Assembly (NCBI GenBank): GCA_944385415.1
Contig: CALWXC010000008.1
Location: 1-36,445, forward strand
DNA from: an uncultured Oscillospiraceae bacterium
Lineage (GTDB): Bacteria; Bacillota; Clostridia; Oscillospirales; Oscillospiraceae
Direction: 5' to 3'
DNA: 36,445 nt
Below are positions 29,987 to 36,445 of the stretch, one piece after another; position 1 is the first letter of the stretch; each line of letters begins with the position of its first letter. Below the pieces are notes generated by a model that made no database searches, was not told the DNA's origin, and saw nothing but the letters and a program-made list of their open reading frames with translations. A program made the translations under genes and the position numbers.

Positions 29987-30015
29987 TTGACCTTTTGGTG
30001 CTTGCGTAATATAAT
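29987..30015 (+). promoter_or_regulatory. Promoter of the aminotransferase gene
   Basis: TTGACC (29987-29992), a 17-base spacer and a perfect TATAAT (30010-30015), 35 bases before the ATG. Confidence 0.88.
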
Positions 30016-30050
30016 GAATTAAATTATTACTATAGAAAAGAGGACGTGTC

Positions 30051-31241
30051 ATGGAATTTCGCTTCTCCAAGAAGGTCAGCCAGATCAGCGGCGCCGCCAT
30101 TGAAGAGATTTTAAAGTACGCCGGTGATCCCACGGTGATTTCCCTGGCCGGCGGCAATCCGGCCACGGAGACCTTTCCGGCGGCGGAGCTGGGCGAGATT
30201 GCCCAGGAACTGCTGACCAAGCAGCCGTCCCTGGCGCTGCAGTACAACACGCCCAGAGGGTACGCGCCGTTCCGGGAACTGCTGACGGCGCGGCTGCGGG
30301 ACCATGACAACATCGGCCGAGAATTTGATGATCTGTTTATCGTCACCGGCGGCCAGCAGGCTGTGGACCTGCTGACGAAGGTGATGTGCGACGAGGGCGA
30401 TGTGGTCCTGGTGGAGGAGCCGTCCTTTGTGGGCGCGCTCAACGCCTTCCGCTCCTACGGCGCCAAGCTGGTGGGCGTAAAGATGGAGGACGACGGCATC
30501 GATGTGGCTGGTCTGGAGGCGGCGCTGCAAGCCAACCCCAACGCTAAACTGTTCTATACCATTCCCTCCTTCCACAACCCCACGGGTATCACCACCTCCT
30601 ATGAAAAACGAAAGGCCGTCTATGCCCTCTGCGCCCAGTACGGCGTGGTGATTCTCGAGGACAATCCCTACGGCGAACTGACCTTCGACGGCGAAAAGCT
30701 GCCCACCTACAAATCCATGGACGGAGAGGGAATCGTCCTCTATTGCAATTCCTTCTCCAAGGTTCTGTCGCCGGGCCTGCGCGTGGGCTACGCCGTGGGC
30801 CACAAGGACCTCATTCAAAAAATGGTGGATTCCAAGCAGACCTGTGACGTCCATACCCCCATCCTCAACCAGCTGATGACCTATGAATATCTGAAACGCT
30901 ACGATATCGACGCGGCCATTGCCAAAATGCGGGTCCTCTACCGGGACAAATGTCAGGTGATGCTGGACGCCATCGAGGAGTATCTGCCCAAGTCCATCAC
31001 CCACACGGTGCCCAAAGGCGGCCTGTTCGTCTGGTGCGACATGCACGGCGACTACGACACCCGGGAAGTGGCCCAGTATTGCGCCCAGCGGAAAGTGGTG
31101 TTCGTCCCCGGCTGTACGTTTATGGTGGACGATCAGGCCCCGTGTTCGGCGTTCCGCCTCAACTACTCCACCATGGAAAACGCACGCATTGTCGAGGGTG
31201 TGAAGCTCCTGGGCGAAGCATTGCGGAATTTTATGAAATAG
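30051..31241 (+). CDS. PLP-dependent fold-type I aminotransferase (2-aminoadipate transaminase-like)
   Basis: A 396-residue class I/II aminotransferase of the LysN/KAT II/MocR-like branch without a GntR domain. Visible: SLAGGNPATETFP at the N-terminus, LQYNTPRGYAPFRELL, VTGGQQAVDLL (PLP phosphate loop), PSFHNPTG (Asn), EDNPYGEL (Asp and Tyr), and NSFSKVLSPGLRVG with the PLP Schiff-base Lys at residue 237; the substrate carboxylate Arg is in FRLNYS near the end. It transfers amino groups between an amino acid and a 2-oxoacid; the substrate is not fixed (aminoadipate, aromatic or branched). AGAGGA precedes the ATG. It is monocistronic, with its own promoter. Confidence 0.92.
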   Translation: MEFRFSKKVSQISGAAIEEILKYAGDPTVISLAGGNPATETFPAAELGEIAQELLTKQPSLALQYNTPRGYAPFRELLTARLRDHDNIGREFDDLFIVTGGQQAVDLLTKVMCDEGDVVLVEEPSFVGALNAFRSYGAKLVGVKMEDDGIDVAGLEAALQANPNAKLFYTIPSFHNPTGITTSYEKRKAVYALCAQYGVVILEDNPYGELTFDGEKLPTYKSMDGEGIVLYCNSFSKVLSPGLRVGYAVGHKDLIQKMVDSKQTCDVHTPILNQLMTYEYLKRYDIDAAIAKMRVLYRDKCQVMLDAIEEYLPKSITHTVPKGGLFVWCDMHGDYDTREVAQYCAQRKVVFVPGCTFMVDDQAPCSAFRLNYSTMENARIVEGVKLLGEALRNFMK

Positions 31242-31253
31242 GTGAATTTCCCC

Positions 31254-31282
31254 TTGCTTTTTCCGGAAGTCTGTGATATCAT
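31254..31282 (+). promoter_or_regulatory. Promoter of rplS
   Basis: TTGCTT (31254-31259), a 17-base spacer and TATCAT (31277-31282). Confidence 0.65.
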
Positions 31283-31289
31283 TTGTTGG

Positions 31290-31378
31290 TCTGTGAATGG
31301 ATGCGTCCTCTGCCGCTGCCGGCACAAGAAGTGCTGCGGCATTCCCTGCGGTAAGAACGTCCAAAATTAAAGGAGGAC
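31290..31378 (+). ncRNA. Candidate ribosomal protein L19 leader
   Basis: The UTR contains a two-part hairpin: GCCGC (31312-31316) with GCGGC (31336-31340), and GCAC (31322-31325) with GTGC (31331-31334) around AAGAA. Position before rplS fits the L19 leader element of Firmicutes, but I could not confirm conserved positions by eye. Confidence 0.45.
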
Positions 31379-31384
31379 AAACAA

Positions 31385-31726
31385 ATGGATCTGATGAAGG
31401 CTCTGGCCAACCAGTACATGAAAGAAAACGCTCCTCAGGTCAGCGTTGGCGATACGGTTCGCGTTCATGTCAAAATCAAGGAAGGTTCCCGCGAGAGAAT
31501 CCAGGTTTTCGAAGGCACTGTCATTGCCAAGAAGCATGGCGGTCTGGAAGAGACCATCACCGTTCGCCGTCTGAGCTACGGCGTGGGCTGCGAGAAGGTG
31601 TTCCCCCTGCATTCTCCCCTGCTGGAGAAGATCGAGGTGGTCCGCCATGGTAAGGTGCGCCGCGCCAAGCTGTACTACCTGCGTTCCCGCCTGGGCAAGG
31701 CTGCCAAGGTCAAGGAAAAGGTGTAA
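31385..31726 (+). CDS. rplS: Ribosomal protein bL19
   Basis: A 113-residue 50S protein at the 30S-50S interface. Typical segments are [26 protein letters not shown], the [30 protein letters not shown] core and [15 protein letters not shown] [27 protein letters not shown] lies eight bases upstream of the ATG. A UUCG-loop terminator follows, so most transcripts stop before lepB. The lepB-rbgA-rnhB-yraN genes that follow are its usual neighbours in Firmicutes. Confidence 0.97.
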   Translation: MDLMKALANQYMKENAPQVSVGDTVRVHVKIKEGSRERIQVFEGTVIAKKHGGLEETITVRRLSYGVGCEKVFPLHSPLLEKIEVVRHGKVRRAKLYYLRSRLGKAAKVKEKV

Positions 31727-31731
31727 TTCTC

Positions 31732-31762
31732 AAAAAGAGGAGGCCTTCGGGCCTCCTTTTTT
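31732..31762 (+). terminator. Terminator of rplS
   Basis: GGAGGCC (31739-31745), a TTCG tetraloop and GGCCTCC (31750-31756), then six T. Upstream A residues extend the pairing. Confidence 0.95.
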
Positions 31763-31835
31763 GCGTTGATTTGGGAAAGTGTGACCATTATGTAAAAAAG
31801 TCCGGCCGAGACTTTTCTTATGTGCCGGGACTGTG

Positions 31836-31841
31836 TATAAT
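31836..31841 (+). promoter_or_regulatory. -10 box of a probable lepB promoter
   Basis: A perfect TATAAT, 86 bases before the lepB ATG and after the rplS terminator. No good -35 is seen at the right distance, so the promoter is only probable. Confidence 0.5.
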
Positions 31842-31927
31842 GGATAGTGGCGCGATGGCGCCGAATTTATCATGGAAGGATCGCCGCGGCGTTACCGCCT
31901 GCGGCTGACCATAGAAAGAAGGCCCTT

Positions 31928-32572
31928 ATGAACGAAGAAACACGGCAGTATCCGGAGAAAACGCCGGAAAATTACCCGAAAAAAGACGAAAAAAACAGCG
32001 GCTTTGAGCTGTATCAGCTCTTGCGGGACATGGTCTATACGCTGGTGGCCGTGACCATTGTATTCGTCTTTGTCATCCGCATGGTCAGCGTGGACGGCAG
32101 CTCCATGTACCCCACGCTGCACCACAGTGACTACCTGGCCCTGCTCAGCAGCACCATCTGCGGCGACCCGGAGCCGGGGGACATTGTGGTGATGACGGTA
32201 CCCGCCGAGGAATTCCAGGACGAACCCATTGTCAAGCGGGTCATTGCCACGGAGGGACAGACGGTGGATATCGATTTTAACGCGGGCGTCGTCTATGTGG
32301 ACGGCGAGGCCCTGGACGAACCCTACACCTATGAACCCACCTATGTGAGCTTCCAGGAAATCGGCGAGGGACTGGAGTATCCGGTCACCGTGCCGGAGGG
32401 CCATATTTTTGTCTTGGGCGACAACCGCAACGGCTCTTCCGACAGCCGCTATGCCCCCATCGGCATGGTGGACGAACGGGATGTATTGGGCAAGGTCCTC
32501 TGTATCCTGCTGCCTGGCGCCGACGAGGACACCGGGAAGCGGGACTGGAGCAGAATCGGAGGTGTTTCCTGA
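31928..32572 (+). CDS. lepB: Signal peptidase I
   Basis: A 214-residue type I signal peptidase. A charged cytoplasmic N-terminus (~35 residues, rich in Glu, Lys and Pro) is followed by one membrane segment at ~36-53. The catalytic Ser59 is in VDGSSMYPTL and the general-base Lys103 in PIVKRVIA; GDNRNGSSDSR is the conserved box E. It cleaves signal peptides from exported proteins on the outer face of the membrane. ATG at 31928 follows GAAGG; a longer in-frame start was rejected for lack of a ribosome site. The stop directly abuts the rbgA ATG. Confidence 0.95.
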   Translation: MNEETRQYPEKTPENYPKKDEKNSGFELYQLLRDMVYTLVAVTIVFVFVIRMVSVDGSSMYPTLHHSDYLALLSSTICGDPEPGDIVVMTVPAEEFQDEPIVKRVIATEGQTVDIDFNAGVVYVDGEALDEPYTYEPTYVSFQEIGEGLEYPVTVPEGHIFVLGDNRNGSSDSRYAPIGMVDERDVLGKVLCILLPGADEDTGKRDWSRIGGVS

Positions 32573-33454
32573 ATGGATCGGGAAAATCTGAATATCCAGT
32601 GGTATCCGGGCCACATGACGAAAACCCGGCGGCAGATGGAAGAGGACCTGAAGCTGGTGGACGCGGTCTGTGAGATTCTCGACGCCCGCATTCCCTATTC
32701 CAGCCGCAACCCGGACATTGCATCCATCTGCGGCAATAAGCCCCGGATGGTGATTCTCAACCGCACGGATCTGGCCGACCCGGCAGAGACCAAGCGGTGG
32801 GCCGAGTGGTTCCGGGCCCAGGGGTTGGCGGCCATCCAGACCGACTGCAAATCCAAAAAGGGCGTGTCCGCGTTCCAGCCCGCGGTCCGGGAGCTGCTGG
32901 CGGAAAAATTGCAGCGCTACCGGGACAAGGGCCAGGTGGGCCGCAGTCTGCGGGTCATGGTGGTGGGCATCCCCAATGTGGGAAAGTCCACGTTTATCAA
33001 TCAGGTTTCCGGCCGCAAGGGCGCAAAAGCGGAGAACCGCCCCGGCGTCACAAGAGGCAAACAGTGGGTGTCTGTGGACAAGGAACTGCTGCTCCTGGAC
33101 ACACCGGGCATCCTATGGCCCAAGTTTGAGGACCCCCGCGTGGGTATGATGCTGGCCTATACCGGTGCGGTCAAGGACGGCGTATTGGATGTGGAAGAGC
33201 TGGCCTGCCATCTCATTGAAATGCTGTGGCAGCGCTACCCGCAGAACTTAAAGGAGCGGTACAAAATGGACTGCCCCGCCGACGCGCCCGGCTGGGAACT
33301 GCTGGAGGAACTGGGCAGACGCCGGGGCTTCCGGATTTCCGGCGGCGACGTGGATTTGGAGCGGGCCGCCAAGGTCCTGCTGGACGAATACCGCGGCTGC
33401 AAAATCGGCCGCTTTACACTGGAAGGCCCCGAGGTCTACGAGGTGACGGAATGA
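32573..33454 (+). CDS. rbgA: Ribosome biogenesis GTPase RbgA (YlqF)
   Basis: A 293-residue circularly permuted GTPase needed for late 50S assembly. G motifs occur in permuted order: G4 [10 protein letters not shown] (~residue 62), then G1 [12 protein letters not shown] (~132) and G3 DTPGILWP (~178). The G4 Asn-Arg-Thr-Asp replaces the usual NKxD, as in many YlqF proteins. The C-terminal RNA-binding helical domain follows. N-terminal [20 protein letters not shown] is the family signature. It starts right after the lepB stop and overlaps rnhB by four bases. Confidence 0.96.
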   Translation: MDRENLNIQWYPGHMTKTRRQMEEDLKLVDAVCEILDARIPYSSRNPDIASICGNKPRMVILNRTDLADPAETKRWAEWFRAQGLAAIQTDCKSKKGVSAFQPAVRELLAEKLQRYRDKGQVGRSLRVMVVGIPNVGKSTFINQVSGRKGAKAENRPGVTRGKQWVSVDKELLLLDTPGILWPKFEDPRVGMMLAYTGAVKDGVLDVEELACHLIEMLWQRYPQNLKERYKMDCPADAPGWELLEELGRRRGFRISGGDVDLERAAKVLLDEYRGCKIGRFTLEGPEVYEVTE

Positions 33455-34086
33455 CGAATTTATGGGAAATGGAACAGGGCTGTTTTGACGAAGGCATCGA
33501 GACGGTCTGCGGCGTGGACGAGGCGGGCCGTGGGCCCCTGGCCGGACCGGTCTGCGCGGCGGCGGTGATTCTGCCGCCCCATCTGGAGCTGCCGGGCCTC
33601 AACGATTCCAAGAAGCTGACGGACAAGAAACGCCGGGAGCTGTACGATTTGATTACCGAACAGGCCACGGCCTACGCCATCGCGTTGGTGGACGAGAAAA
33701 CCATTGACGAAATCAATATTTTGCAGGCCACCTTCCGGGCCATGGAGCAGGCCATTGCGGATTTGAAGGTCCGGCCCCAGTTGGCACTGGTGGACGGCAA
33801 CCGGGAACCCAGTCCCGACGGTGTGGCGGTTCGCTGCGTCATCGGCGGCGACGGCAAAAGCGCGTCCATTGCGGCGGCGTCCATTCTGGCCAAGGTCACC
33901 CGGGACCGGCTTATGGAGGAACTGGACGGAACCTACCCGGAGTACGGCTTTGCCGTCCACAAGGGATACGGCACCAAACGCCATTACGCAGCCCTGCGGG
34001 AATTTGGACCCTGTCCCATCCACCGGCAGAGTTTTTTGAAGAAATTCTATGAAAAAGAAGCCGAATCTGCTGGGACCCTGGGGTGA
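33451..34086 (+). CDS. rnhB: Ribonuclease HII
   Basis: A 211-residue endonuclease that nicks RNA in RNA-DNA hybrids and removes misinserted ribonucleotides. The catalytic acidic residues are in [16 protein letters not shown] (Asp23, Glu24) and LALVDGN, with a later Asp in AKVTRDRLM. The C-terminal [14 protein letters not shown] signature is present. The start ATGA overlaps the rbgA stop; a longer frame reading back into rbgA was rejected. Its 3' end overlaps yraN by 38 bases. Confidence 0.96.
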   Translation: MTNLWEMEQGCFDEGIETVCGVDEAGRGPLAGPVCAAAVILPPHLELPGLNDSKKLTDKKRRELYDLITEQATAYAIALVDEKTIDEINILQATFRAMEQAIADLKVRPQLALVDGNREPSPDGVAVRCVIGGDGKSASIAAASILAKVTRDRLMEELDGTYPEYGFAVHKGYGTKRHYAALREFGPCPIHRQSFLKKFYEKEAESAGTLG

Positions 34087-34414
34087 AGCCCGAGCCGCCG
34101 ACTATCTGCGGAAAAAGGGCTATGAGATTGTGGGGGCCAACTACCGGTGCCGCTTCGGGGAAATCGACCTGATCGCCCAAAAGGGGCGGTATCTGGTCTT
34201 TGTGGAAGTGAAGCTCCGGGCCGGGAGCAATTTTGCCGAGGCCCGGGAGTATGTGGACCACCGCAAACAGGAACGGCTCCGCAGTGCGGCCCTGCTGTAT
34301 CTGTCCCAGCGGGAAACGGAATTGCAACCCCGCTTCGACGTAGTGGAGATCTATGCCCCCCAGGGGCTGGACACCAAACGACCTAAATATATTCATTTGG
34401 AGAACGCCTTCTGA
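34049..34414 (+). CDS. yraN: YraN family (UPF0102) endonuclease-like protein
   Basis: A 121-residue small protein with a PD-(D/E)XK-like core: [32 protein letters not shown], then [12 protein letters not shown] with the conserved Asp, Glu and Lys. Function is not established; the fold is that of a Holliday-junction resolvase-like nuclease. It starts inside the 3' end of rnhB, so it is translated by coupling, and it ends the lepB-rbgA-rnhB-yraN run. Confidence 0.94.
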   Translation: MKKKPNLLGPWGEARAADYLRKKGYEIVGANYRCRFGEIDLIAQKGRYLVFVEVKLRAGSNFAEAREYVDHRKQERLRSAALLYLSQRETELQPRFDVVEIYAPQGLDTKRPKYIHLENAF

Positions 34415-34443
34415 GGGTTCGACGAAATTAGCGCGACACACGA

Positions 34444-34449
34444 TATAAT
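34444..34449 (+). promoter_or_regulatory. -10 box for the thrC leader transcript
   Basis: A perfect TATAAT, with a second TATAAA at 34451-34456. The -35 is weak (TTCGAC at 34418-34423 is too far). Transcription would start near 34456-34460, just where the 18-bp closing stem begins. Confidence 0.55.
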
Positions 34450-34459
34450 ATATAAATAC

Positions 34460-34620
34460 GGATAGTTCCACATAATTTGGCAAGAGTGGTCGGCGAGGAA
34501 TTTTTCGTCAGAGCAAGGTGTGGATTCGCAGCCATACTGGATGTATGGCAAGAAGCCGCACCGCAGCTATGGCGGAAAAGGCCCGGCGACCACCGCAGAC
34601 ACAATTATGTGGGACTGTCC
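34460..34620 (+). ncRNA. Large structured RNA leader upstream of thrC (unrecognised class)
   Basis: An 18-bp helix closes the element: GGATAGTTCCACATAATT (34460-34477) with AATTATGTGGGACTGTCC (34603-34620), two G-U pairs and no mismatch. Inside are GTGGTCG (34486-34492) with CGACCAC (34587-34593), GGTGTGG (34517-34523) with CCGCACC (34556-34562), GCCATAC (34531-34537) with GTATGGC (34543-34549), and a probable small hairpin around 34493-34508. It ends 11 bases before the thrC ribosome site. I could not match it to a riboswitch family; a 6S-like RNA is an alternative. Confidence 0.7.
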
Positions 34621-34642
34621 AGAAGAAATAGAGGTAATGACC

Positions 34643-36130
34643 ATGCAGTACATCAGCACCAGAGATTCCTCCCTCCGTTACTCCGCCGCCCAGGCCATTG
34701 TCCAGGGTCTGAGCCGCGACGGCGGCCTGTTTCTGCCCGAGACCATTCCGGCGCTCACCACCCAGGACTTGCAGACCCTGGTGGGTATGACCTACCAGCA
34801 GCGGGCCGTCAAGGTCATGAAAGCCTATCTGGACGAATTCACCGAGGAGGAGCTGGCGGAGTACGCCGCCAAGGCCTACGCCGTCCCCGGTAAATTTGAC
34901 GACGCGGCGGTGACGCCCATCCACTCCACCCACCACAAAACCCATTTTCTGGAGCTGTGGCACGGTCCCACCTGTGCCTTTAAGGACATGGCCCTGCAAA
35001 TGCTGCCCTATCTGCTGACGGCGTCCCTCCGCAAGACCGGCGAGGAAAAGACCGCCTGCATTCTGGTGGCCACCTCCGGCGACACCGGCAAGGCGGCCCT
35101 GGAGGGCTTCCGCGACGTGGACGGCACCCGGATTATGGTGTTCTATCCCAAGGACGGCGTCTCCGAGATTCAGCAGCTGCAAATGGTGACTCAGGAGGGC
35201 AGCAACGTCGATGTGTGCGCCGTGGTGGGCAATTTTGACGATGCCCAGACCGGCGTCAAGACCATCTTTTCTGACGAAGCCCTGCGGGCGGAGCTGGCAG
35301 GCTGCGGATATTTCCTGTCCTCGGCCAACTCCATCAACTGGGGCCGCGTCCTGCCCCAGATCGTCTACTATGTGGCCACCTATGCAGAACTGGTCAAGCG
35401 CGGCGACATTCAGATGGGTGACAAGATCAATTTCTGCGTCCCCACCGGCAACTTCGGCAACATTCTGGCCGGTTACTACGCCAAGCGCATGGGCGTGCCC
35501 ATTGACAAGCTGCTCTGCGCTTCCAATGCCAATAACGTCCTGACGGACTTTATCCGGACCGGTATCTATGACCGGAATCGTCCGTTCCACAATACGATCT
35601 CTCCCTCCATGGATATCCTCATTTCCTCCAACTTGGAACGGCTGCTGTACCTGCTCAGCGGGTCCGACGCCGAGGTCCGGGGCTATATGGAGCAGCTGAA
35701 CCAGACCGGCCGCTATGAGGTCTCCAAGGACATGCTGGAAAAAATCCAGGACAATTTCCTCTGTGGTTTCTGCGACGACGAGCGCACCACCAACGCCATC
35801 GGCAAGGTCTTCTCCCACGGCAAGTACCTGATGGACACCCATACCGCTGTGGCCTACACGGTGATGATGGACCATCGGGCCGCCACCGGCGACGCCACCC
35901 CCACGGTGGTGGTGTCCACGGCCAGCCCGTTCAAGTTCTGCGACAGCGTTTTGACGGCGCTGGGCGTTCAGGACCAGCGGGGCGGCGTGGAGATTCTCGA
36001 CCAGCTGGCGGAGGTCTCCGGCAAGGCGGCCCCCGCGCCTCTGGCCGGTCTCAAGGGCAAGGCCCGCCGCTTTGACCAGGTGGTGGAGAAGCAGCAGATG
36101 ACCGATGTGGTCCGGGAGGCTCTTGTGTAA
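34643..36130 (+). CDS. thrC: Threonine synthase
   Basis: A 495-residue PLP enzyme that converts O-phosphohomoserine to threonine. The N-terminal MQYISTRDSSLRYSAAQAI and GLSRDGGLFLPE are typical of the bacterial/fungal ThrC type. The PLP Lys is residue 114 in HGPTCAFKDMALQ; the phosphate-binding motif is ATSGDTGKAALEG; CVPTGNFGNILAGYYAK is also conserved. ATG at 34643 follows GAGGT by seven bases; an in-frame ATG at 34637 is too close to it. A long structured RNA precedes the gene, so regulation at the leader is likely. Its stop overlaps the start of the next gene. Confidence 0.96.
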   Translation: MQYISTRDSSLRYSAAQAIVQGLSRDGGLFLPETIPALTTQDLQTLVGMTYQQRAVKVMKAYLDEFTEEELAEYAAKAYAVPGKFDDAAVTPIHSTHHKTHFLELWHGPTCAFKDMALQMLPYLLTASLRKTGEEKTACILVATSGDTGKAALEGFRDVDGTRIMVFYPKDGVSEIQQLQMVTQEGSNVDVCAVVGNFDDAQTGVKTIFSDEALRAELAGCGYFLSSANSINWGRVLPQIVYYVATYAELVKRGDIQMGDKINFCVPTGNFGNILAGYYAKRMGVPIDKLLCASNANNVLTDFIRTGIYDRNRPFHNTISPSMDILISSNLERLLYLLSGSDAEVRGYMEQLNQTGRYEVSKDMLEKIQDNFLCGFCDDERTTNAIGKVFSHGKYLMDTHTAVAYTVMMDHRAATGDATPTVVVSTASPFKFCDSVLTALGVQDQRGGVEILDQLAEVSGKAAPAPLAGLKGKARRFDQVVEKQQMTDVVREALV

Positions 36131-36445
36131 TGGCCCTCTACGCCATGGGCGACCTGCACCTGTGTCTGGGCGCCGACAAACCCATGGATATCTTCGGCGG
36201 CGCATGGGTGGGCTATATGGACAAGCTGCGGCAGGGCTTGTCCGTCATCGGTCCCGATGACACCACCGTGCTGATGGGCGATATCAGCTGGGCCCTGGGC
36301 CTGGAAGCCGCCGCCGCGGATTTTGCCTTTGTCAACGAGATTCCCGGCCGGAAAATTCTCCTCAAGGGGAACCACGATTACTGGTGGTCCACGGCCAACA
36401 AGTTCCGCCAGTTCTGTGAGGCCCACGGCTTTACCAACATGGAAC
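36130..36445 (+). CDS. Metallophosphoesterase, 3' end cut by the window
   Basis: The first 105 codons of a calcineurin-like phosphoesterase. Metal motifs are MGDLHL near residue 6, MGDIS at ~47 and KGNHDYWW at ~80, in the spacing of the family; the downstream His motifs lie outside the window. GNHDYWW and the position fit the YpbG-like group of Firmicutes proteins of unknown substrate. The ATG overlaps the thrC TAA (TAATG), so it is coupled to thrC. No separate ribosome site is obvious. Confidence 0.85.
   Translation, partial: MALYAMGDLHLCLGADKPMDIFGGAWVGYMDKLRQGLSVIGPDDTTVLMGDISWALGLEAAAADFAFVNEIPGRKILLKGNHDYWWSTANKFRQFCEAHGFTNME

Noticed and set aside
29301..29990. 229-codon frame through cassette 3 and the GTAGGG repeats
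   Set aside because: Built from the repeated hairpin DNA; the translation is repetitive (RREIPAGRSQRNT) and starts inside thrS.
31297..31653. 118-codon frame overlapping rplS
   Set aside because: Out of frame with rplS, begins in the leader hairpin and lacks a ribosome site; its product is not protein-like.
1..36445. tRNA or rRNA genes
   Set aside because: No CCA-ended cloverleaf and no rRNA-like stretch was noticed on either strand; a tRNAscan-SE run would settle it.

Overview
The window is GC-rich with short intergenic gaps, Shine-Dalgarno sites close to AGGAGG and Firmicutes-type promoters (TTGACA/TATAAT). Gene content and order (rplU-prp-rpmA-obgE; rplS-lepB-rbgA-rnhB-yraN; a YabE-like gene beside rsmA; a T-box before thrS; an N-terminally extended L27 with its Prp protease; NfnAB) point to an anaerobic Gram-positive Clostridia. 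The high GC and the intergenic repeats suggest the Oscillospiraceae; that family-level placement is inference. I saw no phage, transposase, CRISPR, rRNA or tRNA gene.

Layout. 1-2.2 kb: tail of a cut-off gene, a repeat/terminator cassette, then a minus-strand GntR - ABC ATPase - ABC permease operon with a clear promoter and palindromic operator. 2.25-6 kb: a second cassette, the Mg2+ P-type ATPase MgtA with a structured leader and a candidate leader ORF, and an orphan OmpR-type winged-helix protein. 6-8.5 kb: minus-strand operon of a DUF362/ferredoxin protein, a YfcE-type phosphodiesterase and a TIGR01906-type membrane protein. 8.6-11.6 kb: LCP cell-wall ligase, prolyl-tRNA deacylase-like protein and D-2-hydroxyacid dehydrogenase. 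11.7-14.1 kb: YczE-like membrane protein and Uup-like ABC-F ATPase. 14.2-16.5 kb: lipoprotein with an internal duplication and GluQ-type synthetase. 16.5-19 kb: NfnAB electron-bifurcating transhydrogenase with an unusual leader. 19-21 kb: M18 aminopeptidase and CBS protein. 21-23.5 kb: L21-Prp-L27-Obg. 23.5-27 kb: C26 amidotransferase, SfsA, RsmA and a G5/3D cell-wall protein. 27-29.6 kb: T-box, ThrRS without a TGS domain, third cassette. 30-34.4 kb: aminotransferase, then the L19 to YraN cluster. 34.4-36.4 kb: a structured RNA leader, threonine synthase, and a metallophosphoesterase cut by the window end.

Most genes are housekeeping: translation and tRNA quality control, ribosome assembly, envelope maintenance and redox balance. 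The novelty lies in noncoding structure. First, a modular repeat occurs three times, each time just after a stop codon and in the orientation of that gene. It is built of short hairpins with a constant CGCA loop and covarying stems, and ends in an intrinsic-terminator hairpin. Second, an approximately 160-nt RNA closed by an 18-bp helix lies directly before thrC. Third, mgtA and nfnA each have a leader ORF within a structured 5' region. These are sequence-based inferences; function is untested.
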